Source: an uncultured Clostridium sp. (GTDB lineage: Bacteria; Bacillota; Clostridia; Clostridiales; Clostridiaceae). From it: a DNA stretch of 6,516 nt. The notes under the pieces were generated by a model. The model was given only the letters and a program-made list of their open reading frames with translations, was not told the origin of the DNA and did not search any database. This document shows positions 1-5,079 of this stretch, in pieces. Location: contig CAKVNP010000134.1 of the NCBI GenBank assembly GCA_934777095.1, positions 1 to 6,516 of the forward strand. Direction: 5' to 3'. Positions within the stretch are counted from its first letter, which is position 1. Each line of letters starts with the position of its first letter. A program made the translations under genes and the position numbers.

Positions 1-620
1 AAAGCACCCATTTCGCTGGCAACTATCTTAAATCCTTTACCTGCATCTCCTGCTCTAGCAGCTTCAATAGATGCATTTAAGGCTAGCATTTTAGTTCTAG
101 AAGTATTCCCTTTAATAGATTCAACTACACCATATACTCCCGCTACGCTTGCTTCTAAAGCATCTATATATTGATGCATTTCATTTAAATGATTAGTTGT
201 ACTTATTACTGCATTTAAAATATTATTAATTGCATCTTTAGATTCATCTAAAGTATTCTTCAATTTATTAGATTTATCTTCTAATTCATGCATCTTTTCT
301 AATGATAATGCACAGGCAATACATCCTACAACTTTTCCATCGTCATGTACTGGAACTAAATTTGCTTCAATATGTACACCAAATACTTCTTTTGGTACTA
401 CATTATGCATAGTTTTACCTACTTCCATTGCCTTAAATAATTTATCATTTTTATCTGCAAGCTTATACCCAATATCAAAATGTAATGGGAAAGATTGTGC
501 GGCACTAAAATATAATACTACTCCACTTCTATCCCATACACTAATGGCCATATCTTCATTAACCATATTTTTCATTACAGGAATCATTTCAATTATCTGT
601 TCTAACTTTTCTTGTCTCAT
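1..620 (-). CDS. Soluble methyl-accepting chemotaxis protein, 3' end cut by window edge
   Basis: Cytoplasmic chemoreceptor, expected to signal through CheW and CheA to the flagellar motor. 206 codons are visible and the frame is still open at the window edge, so the C-terminal limb of the signalling hairpin is missing. Residues about 1-107 form a small PAS-like sensor; the stretch FGVHIEANLVPV followed by GKVVGCIACALSLEK (residues 80-109) resembles the N-terminal domain of short soluble Firmicute receptors of the YfmS kind. Residues about 108-170 are predicted helical. Residues 178-206 carry the MCP hairpin tip (MLALNASIEAARAGD, then GKGFKIVASEMGA), the most conserved part of the family. There is no hydrophobic segment or HAMP domain, so it is not membrane bound. 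The ATG at 618-620 has an AAGGAAG ribosome site about 10 nt upstream, and a SigD-like promoter lies further up. The ligand is unknown. The family call is firm; the sensor class is inferred. Confidence 0.9.
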   Translation of the reverse strand, partial: MRQEKLEQIIEMIPVMKNMVNEDMAISVWDRSGVVLYFSAAQSFPLHFDIGYKLADKNDKLFKAMEVGKTMHNVVPKEVFGVHIEANLVPVHDDGKVVGCIACALSLEKMHELEDKSNKLKNTLDESKDAINNILNAVISTTNHLNEMHQYIDALEASVAGVYGVVESIKGNTSRTKMLALNASIEAARAGDAGKGFKIVASEMGA

Positions 621-674
621 ACTTACTATACTTCCTTTATTAATTTATGTTTTGCATATCATTTAGTACTATTA

Positions 675-701
675 ATGTCGTATAATTTCACTACTTCTTT
701 A
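675..701 (-). promoter_or_regulatory. Candidate SigD (flagellar/chemotaxis sigma) promoter for the chemoreceptor
   Basis: On the minus strand TAAA (698-701) is followed after exactly 15 nt by TACGACAT (675-682). The known Bacillus SigD consensus is TAAA-N15-GCCGATAT, so the -35 matches fully and the -10 matches at five of eight positions (C, G, A, A, T). It would start transcription roughly 45-50 nt before the receptor ATG. The motif class fits a chemotaxis gene, but in AT-rich DNA a match of this quality could be chance. Confidence 0.4.
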
Positions 702-791
702 CATAATATATATATTTTTCGTTAACAGATAATTAAATACATTCTTTTAAATATAAACCTAGTCTTGCATCTTTCTATTTAGCAAAAATAT

Positions 792-2228
792 TTAATCTGC
801 AAGGTTTTTAACAGCAGGACTATCTATTAATCTTCCTTGATAATCAAATCTTGAGCCATGACAAGGACAGTCCCAAGTTAATTCATCAGCATTCCAATGA
901 AGTAAGCATCTTAAATGCGGGCATTTTGTTGATACTATAAAATGATCACCATTTTCATTTTTATATACACCAAGCTTTTCCCTGTTATATTCAATAATTC
1001 CCGCTTGGCCATTAGGAATATGTTCAATAGTTTCGCTAGGAAGATAAACTTTTTGGGCAATAAAATTTTTTGAAGTTTCTATTAAATCATTTGCTATATT
1101 ATTTACTGATAAAGATAAATCAAACCTATTTGGTGAGAATATCTCTGAATAATCATTTTCATTTCCTAAAACCAAATCTGTTATTATCATTGCTGATACC
1201 ATAGAGCTGGTCATTCCCCATTTGTTAAAGCCTGTTGCAACATATATATTATCTGTACTATTTGCATATCTTCCTATATAAGGTATCCCATCTATAGGCA
1301 TGCAATCCTGCGCTGACCAATGATATTTTTCCTTTGAATCAGGATATAATTCCTTAGCTGCCTTTCTTAATTTATCATAGCTGCCTCCACTTTCATTTTC
1401 GCCTGTTCTTTGGCTTATTCCCCCTAATAACAATAATCCATTATAATTTCTAAATGAATATCCTTCCTTATCCTCATCTATATACATGCCATTAGTCTCT
1501 TGTGCATTTTCTAAGGCAATAACATATGATCTTTCTTGATGCATTTTCATAAAATAGTATCCTGGTGCATTCATTATTGGATAATGTGTTGCAACTATTA
1601 TGTATTCTGCCTTTATAGTTCCCTTATCCGTAACAACAGTATTTTTATCTATCTCTATTGCTCTAGTATGCTCATAGATAAGCAGCTCCTCTGATATGTT
1701 TTTTATAAATTTAAGCGGATTAAACTGTGCCTGATTATTAAATTTAACTGCGCCATTTATTTTTATCGGTAGATTAACTTCTTCAACATATTCTGCATCA
1801 ATTCCTAAGCTTTTAGCTGCTTCTACTTCCTCTTTGATATTATCTGTCTTTCCTTTCGAATAAACATAAGCGGGCCGCTCTTCAAAATCGCATTGTATAT
1901 TTCTTTCCCTGATAATTTCCCTATATTTTTCAATGGCCATTTCATTTGCTTTAGCATATTGTTTAGCCTTTTCTATGCCAAATTCTTTAATAAGCTTTGC
2001 ATAAATCAAATCATGCTGTGATGTTATTTTAGCTGTAGTATTTCTAGTATTGCGTGATGCCATTTCATTTGCTTCTATTATAGTTACCTTTTTCCCACTA
2101 TCTTTTAAAAAATATCCAATTAATATTCCTGCAATTCCAGCTCCAATAACTAAAACTTCCGTTTCAATATCTTTATCTAAAGACTTTCTACCTTCGAACT
2201 TACAACTTTCATTCCATACTGAATTCAT
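792..2228 (-). CDS. FAD-dependent oxidoreductase with C-terminal Rieske 2Fe-2S domain (YhfW-like)
   Basis: Two-domain flavoprotein of 478 aa, predicted cytoplasmic. Residues about 24-365 are a DAO-type FAD domain: the dinucleotide fold is VIGAGIAG (27-34) with the acidic end of strand 2 at E52, and late motifs are WSAQDCMPIDGIPYIGR (304-320) and VATGFNKWGMT (330-340). Residues about 395-478 are a Rieske domain: cluster ligands C436 and H438 (CPHLRC) and C454 and H457 (CPCHGS), with C441 and C456 placed as the disulfide pair of bc1-type Rieske proteins. This layout matches Bacillus YhfW and relatives, whose substrate is not established; electron transfer between flavin and the 2Fe-2S centre is inferred. 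It is slightly shorter than the roughly 500 aa usual for the family, trimmed at the C-terminus after PAVKNL. The start is supported by GAGGTG 5 nt upstream (2234-2239). It follows the catalase gene by 105 nt with a hairpin between, so co-transcription is uncertain. No clear terminator follows it. Confidence 0.9.
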   Translation of the reverse strand: MNSVWNESCKFEGRKSLDKDIETEVLVIGAGIAGILIGYFLKDSGKKVTIIEANEMASRNTRNTTAKITSQHDLIYAKLIKEFGIEKAKQYAKANEMAIEKYREIIRERNIQCDFEERPAYVYSKGKTDNIKEEVEAAKSLGIDAEYVEEVNLPIKINGAVKFNNQAQFNPLKFIKNISEELLIYEHTRAIEIDKNTVVTDKGTIKAEYIIVATHYPIMNAPGYYFMKMHQERSYVIALENAQETNGMYIDEDKEGYSFRNYNGLLLLGGISQRTGENESGGSYDKLRKAAKELYPDSKEKYHWSAQDCMPIDGIPYIGRYANSTDNIYVATGFNKWGMTSSMVSAMIITDLVLGNENDYSEIFSPNRFDLSLSVNNIANDLIETSKNFIAQKVYLPSETIEHIPNGQAGIIEYNREKLGVYKNENGDHFIVSTKCPHLRCLLHWNADELTWDCPCHGSRFDYQGRLIDSPAVKNLAD

Positions 2229-2287
2229 AAAATCACCTCAATTTTAGTATCCCTTGTAAAAAAATATGTATTCCCATTATTTATAAG

Positions 2288-2326
2288 ATTAAAGCTGTAG
2301 ATTCATCTAAACTCTACAGCTTTAAT
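2288..2326 (-). terminator. Hairpin after the manganese catalase gene, probable terminator
   Basis: A perfect 14-bp stem (2288-2301 with 2313-2326) and an 11-nt loop lie 7 nt beyond the catalase stop codon. On the minus strand the stem itself ends in CTTTAAT and continues with TCTTATAAAT, which is only moderately U-rich. The plus-strand side is followed by a more U-rich tract. Termination may therefore be partial, allowing some read-through into the oxidoreductase gene. Confidence 0.65.
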
Positions 2327-2333
2327 TTATTTA

Positions 2334-3005
2334 TTATTTTCTTGGATTTTCAAATGATGGAGGTGTTGGATTTGGTGCTTCATGATCTGGTCCAGGATTA
2401 GATAAATTAAAGTATAATTTAGAGTCTTCAGTTACACCAAAATCTTTATTAGATCCTGTCTTTTGAACCTTATTTAAAGCTTCCCTAAATAAAGCATTAT
2501 GTGCTTCTTCTCTATTTAATAAGAAATCAATTGTTGCTCTTACTTCTTTATCTTCAATCTGCCTATAAAGATATTCATAAACAACTTTTGCTCTTTGCTC
2601 AGATGCTATGTTAGATAATAAATCCGCAACTAAATCACCTGTAACAGTTACATAATCAGCAGTCCAAGGTGCACCTGATGAATTAATAAGTACTGGAGAA
2701 AGTCCACATTGTACATGTGTTTGTATTTCTCCATTATCAACATTTTCATTATTAACATCATGCCCATTTAATAAATTAATTGTTTGGGCAACCATTTCCA
2801 TATGGCTAAGTTCTTCTGCTCCAATATCTAAAAATAAATCCTTTATTTCTGGATCCTTTATTCTAAAGCTTTGTGAGATATATTGCATTGCAGCTTTAAG
2901 TTCTCCATTACCGCCTCCTAGCTGCTCCTGCATAAGAACTGCATATTGTGGATTAGGCTTTTCAACCTTTACTTCATGTAATAATTGTTTTTTGTGCTCA
3001 AACAT
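2334..3005 (-). CDS. Manganese catalase (di-manganese, ferritin-like fold)
   Basis: Non-haem catalase of 223 aa that disproportionates H2O2 to water and O2. The di-manganese ligands can be read off by comparison with the Lactobacillus plantarum enzyme: E35 (in GGGNGE), E65 and H68 (AEELSH), E136 (ASEQRA) and H169 (NREEAH). The 33-residue spacing between the last two equals that of E148 and H181 in L. plantarum, and E166 falls where its E178 lies. It is shorter than the L. plantarum enzyme (about 266 aa) and longer than the spore-coat protein CotJC (about 190 aa). It ends in a Pro/Asn-rich tail (about 201-223, SNPGPDHEAPNPTPP) common in clostridial homologues. Such proteins serve in vegetative peroxide defence or in the spore coat of clostridia; no cotJA or cotJB neighbour is present here to decide. 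The start is supported by AGGAGG (3013-3018) 7 nt upstream. There is no signal peptide. I found no convincing promoter or PerR box. Confidence 0.93.
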   Translation of the reverse strand: MFEHKKQLLHEVKVEKPNPQYAVLMQEQLGGGNGELKAAMQYISQSFRIKDPEIKDLFLDIGAEELSHMEMVAQTINLLNGHDVNNENVDNGEIQTHVQCGLSPVLINSSGAPWTADYVTVTGDLVADLLSNIASEQRAKVVYEYLYRQIEDKEVRATIDFLLNREEAHNALFREALNKVQKTGSNKDFGVTEDSKLYFNLSNPGPDHEAPNPTPPSFENPRK

Positions 3006-3030
3006 TTAACTACCTCCTAATAATATCTTT

Positions 3031-3048
3031 ATTATTTGTATTATTTGT
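3031..3048. repeat. Tandem 9-bp direct repeat in the catalase leader
   Basis: ATTATTTGT occurs twice head to tail (3031-3039 and 3040-3048), 13 nt upstream of the catalase ribosome binding site. In AT-rich spacer DNA this may be a simple replication-slippage product; no regulator is known to me for it. Confidence 0.4.
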
Positions 3049-3106
3049 AGTAGTTTTTTTCTTATCCCCTAAATTCGCTCTTTTATTATTACTATCTTTT
3101 CAATAT

Positions 3107-3148
3107 AAAAAGAGCAGCTCACAAATTAATAATTGTGTACTGCTCTTT
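3107..3148 (-). terminator. Intrinsic terminator of the GH13 alpha-glucosidase gene
   Basis: On the minus strand, a few nt after the stop codon, AAAGAGCAG (3140-3148) pairs with CTGCTCTTT (3109-3117). The upper part of the hairpin holds a further 5-bp pairing (3120-3124 with 3133-3137). The descending arm runs straight into TTTATATT, giving a good U-tract. This separates the GH13 unit from the catalase unit downstream. Confidence 0.85.
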
Positions 3149-3153
3149 CCCCC

Positions 3154-4794
3154 TTACCTTAACTTATACATTCTTGCTTCATAAGGTCTTAATATTGAAT
3201 GATTTTTTATTTCTTCATAATTCTTAATTAAAATATTTTCCTCTGTAAGCTTTAGATTTAAATTAAGCTCTACAGTATTTTTAGAAATATTAGTTACTAT
3301 TAGGAATTTTTCATTATTTCCTTCCCTTGTATAAGCATAAATATATGGATCATCTTCTAGTAAAAGCTTATATTCGCCATATACTAATGTCTTAAATTCT
3401 CTTCTTAATACTATCATTTTTTTATAAAAATTAAGTACAGAATCTTTATCTTTAATTTGTTCTTCAGCATTAATATATTTATAATTTCCGTTAACCTTTA
3501 GCCAAGGAGTGCCTGTAGTAAATCCTGCATTTAAATTTGAATTCCATTGCATTGGAGATCTTGAGTTATCTCTTGATGTATCCTTGGCAATCTTTAATGA
3601 TTCTTCTTTTGGCATACCAGCCTTAATTCGTTCATTATAATTAAAAATTGTTGGCCTATCATCAAAATCATTTATATCTGTAAAATCTACATTAGTCATT
3701 CCTAATTCCTGGCCTTGATAGATAAATGGTGTTCCCATCTGCATAAAATACATCAAGGCTAATGCTTTAGCACTTTCCTTCCAATATACTTCTGTATCAC
3801 CTAATTTTGAAGTGCTTCTTATAACATCATGATTTTCTAAAAACAATGCTGCCCAGCCATCCTTAGCCATCTGTTTCTGCCATTTAGTTAATATCTTCTT
3901 GAACTGGACTAAATCTACTTCTTCCTTGCCATCCATTTTCCATAATCCATTATGCTCAAATTGAAATGCCATAGAAAACTTTCCGTTTTCTTTCCCTGTC
4001 CAATCACTTAAGTCATCTACAGTAAGACCGCTTGCTTCTGCAATGGTAAAACAATCATGTTTTGCAAAGGTATTTTTATTTATATCATCTAGTAATTCAC
4101 AGATTCCTGGCTGCTTCATATGCTTTTCAAAAGAAGGTACATATGCTAATTCTTCTGGATTATCCATATCTTCATAATCACATTTCTTAATATGGCTTAT
4201 AGCATCAACTCTAAATCCATCTATCCCCTTTTCAAACCACCAGTTTATCATTTCATATACCTTACTTCTTAATTCTTCATTTTCCCAATTTAAATCAGGC
4301 ATTTTATCGCTGAATAAATGTAAGAAGTATTGATCTGTCTTTTCATCATACTTCCACGCAGAGCCTCCAAAAATACTCTCCCAGTTATTTGGTTCCTTGC
4401 CATCTTTGCCATCCTTCCAAATATACCAGTCTCTCTTATCACTATCTTTTGAACTTTTTGCTTCTAAAAACCATGGATGCTGATCTGAAGTATGGTTTAC
4501 TACTAAATCCATAATTACTTTTATATATCTTTTATGAGCTTCTTTTAATAGCTCATCAAAATCCTCCATAGTTCCGAATTCACTCATTATTTCCTGATAA
4601 TCGCTAATATCATACCCATTATCATCATTTGGAGATTTATAAATTGGACTTATCCAGATTAAATTAATTCCTAAATCCTTTAAGTAATCAAGCTTTTCAA
4701 TTATTCCCCTTAAATCACCTATTCCATCTCCATTAGAATCTTTAAAACTCCTTGGATAAATTTGATATGCGATAACTTCTTTCTGCCAGCTCAT
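3154..4794 (-). CDS. GH13 alpha-glucosidase (oligo-1,6-glucosidase / maltase type)
   Basis: Cytoplasmic glycoside hydrolase family 13 enzyme of 546 aa that removes terminal glucose from imported alpha-glucosides. Residues are numbered from the start chosen here. An N-terminal metal site is DSNGDGIGD (19-27). Conserved regions: I DLVVNH (96-101), V MPDLN (165-169), II GFRVDAISH with nucleophile D197, III AEAS with acid/base E253, IV ENHD with transition-state stabiliser D323. A C-terminal beta domain follows (about 470-546). Length suits this subfamily (about 550-560). Alanine after D197, where oligo-1,6-glucosidases carry valine, points toward alpha-1,4 substrates such as maltose; this is inference. 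I place the start at 4794: GGAGGGG (4801-4807) sits 6 nt before it, and the ATG 15 nt upstream overlaps that ribosome site. There is no signal peptide, and no transporter or LacI-type regulator is in view. A trehalose-6-phosphate hydrolase is the main alternative. Confidence 0.92.
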   Translation of the reverse strand: MSWQKEVIAYQIYPRSFKDSNGDGIGDLRGIIEKLDYLKDLGINLIWISPIYKSPNDDNGYDISDYQEIMSEFGTMEDFDELLKEAHKRYIKVIMDLVVNHTSDQHPWFLEAKSSKDSDKRDWYIWKDGKDGKEPNNWESIFGGSAWKYDEKTDQYFLHLFSDKMPDLNWENEELRSKVYEMINWWFEKGIDGFRVDAISHIKKCDYEDMDNPEELAYVPSFEKHMKQPGICELLDDINKNTFAKHDCFTIAEASGLTVDDLSDWTGKENGKFSMAFQFEHNGLWKMDGKEEVDLVQFKKILTKWQKQMAKDGWAALFLENHDVIRSTSKLGDTEVYWKESAKALALMYFMQMGTPFIYQGQELGMTNVDFTDINDFDDRPTIFNYNERIKAGMPKEESLKIAKDTSRDNSRSPMQWNSNLNAGFTTGTPWLKVNGNYKYINAEEQIKDKDSVLNFYKKMIVLRREFKTLVYGEYKLLLEDDPYIYAYTREGNNEKFLIVTNISKNTVELNLNLKLTEENILIKNYEEIKNHSILRPYEARMYKLR

Positions 4795-4800
4795 AAATTT

Positions 4801-4807
4801 CCCCTCC
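4801..4807 (-). promoter_or_regulatory. Ribosome binding site that sets the GH13 start
   Basis: GGAGGGG on the minus strand ends 6 nt before the ATG at 4792-4794. The earlier in-frame ATG (4807-4809) shares its final G with this site, so the site cannot serve that ATG. It favours the 546-aa product over the 551-aa one. Confidence 0.85.
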
Positions 4808-4840
4808 ATTTATTTTCATCTCTACTATTAATATAATGCT

Positions 4841-4846
4841 ATTATA
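4841..4846 (-). promoter_or_regulatory. Possible -10 box upstream of the GH13 gene
   Basis: A perfect TATAAT on the minus strand lies about 47 nt upstream of the chosen GH13 start codon. No good TTGACA-like hexamer is found 16-18 nt further up, and perfect TATAAT hexamers are frequent in DNA this AT-rich. No catabolite-responsive element or clear operator palindrome was recognised nearby. Confidence 0.25.
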
Positions 4847-4860
4847 AATTCTATATCTCT

Positions 4861-5019
4861 TTAATTCTTGTAAAAAATATACATAAAATAGTACAATACT
4901 GCTATTATAATAAGCCTTATTCCTTTAATAGGCAGCATATGGCTATTTGTTCTTCTTTGCTTAGAAGGAACTTCTGGCGATAATAAATAAGGGGCAGATC
5001 CTAAAGTAGAATTATGTTT
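4861..5019 (-). other. Short hydrophobic open frame in the GH13 leader, status doubtful
   Basis: An open frame of 52 codons runs between a TAA at 5020-5022 and a TAA at 4861-4863. Its second half from the only in-frame ATG (4936-4938) would encode a 25-aa peptide, MLPIKGIRLIIIAVLYYFMY followed by IFYKN: a basic patch and then one membrane-spanning segment. The 27 codons before that ATG also read like protein (LLSPEVPSKQRRTNSH). No ribosome binding site precedes the ATG and I recognise no family. It could be a small membrane peptide, the remnant 3' end of a lost gene, or chance. Otherwise the 285-nt spacer from 4795 to 5079 holds only the terminator at its far end and a possible -10 box. Confidence 0.25.
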
Positions 5020-5026
5020 TTAAAAT

Positions 5027-5075
5027 AAAAATAAGGTCATATAGTTAAAATAATTTAGCTATAGACCTTATTTTT
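5027..5075. terminator. Strong hairpin terminator after the GH115 gene, U-tracts on both sides
   Basis: A 12-bp perfect outer stem (5027-5038 with 5064-5075, core AATAAGGTC) continues past one bulged A (5039) into further pairing (5040-5049 with 5054-5063, one G-U pair), giving about 22 bp with a 4-nt loop. It begins 4 nt beyond the GH115 stop codon. The minus strand exits into a U-rich tract and so does the plus strand, so the element can work in both directions. All recognised genes use the minus direction. Confidence 0.88.
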
Positions 5076-5079
5076 TGAT

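Noticed and set aside
702..791. Search for a terminator after the oxidoreductase gene
   Set aside because: No stem of useful length followed by a U-tract was found; TATATATA and GTTAAC are low-complexity or short palindromes expected in AT-rich DNA.
2050..2247. Plus-strand 65-codon open frame
   Set aside because: It lies opposite the FAD-binding N-terminus of the oxidoreductase, which has strong family motifs; it has no ribosome site and is an antisense shadow.
3019..3106. Promoter or PerR box for the catalase (TTGAAA near 3100, GGGGAT near 3065)
   Set aside because: The TTGAAA has no acceptable -10 at 16-18 nt, and no PerR-like inverted repeat is present, so no site is claimed.
4949..4971. 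Imperfect hairpin GTTCTTCT / AGAAGGAAC in the spacer before the GH13 gene
   Set aside because: Only 8 bp with a bulge, no U-tract, and it falls inside the doubtful open frame; no riboswitch or T-box features accompany it.
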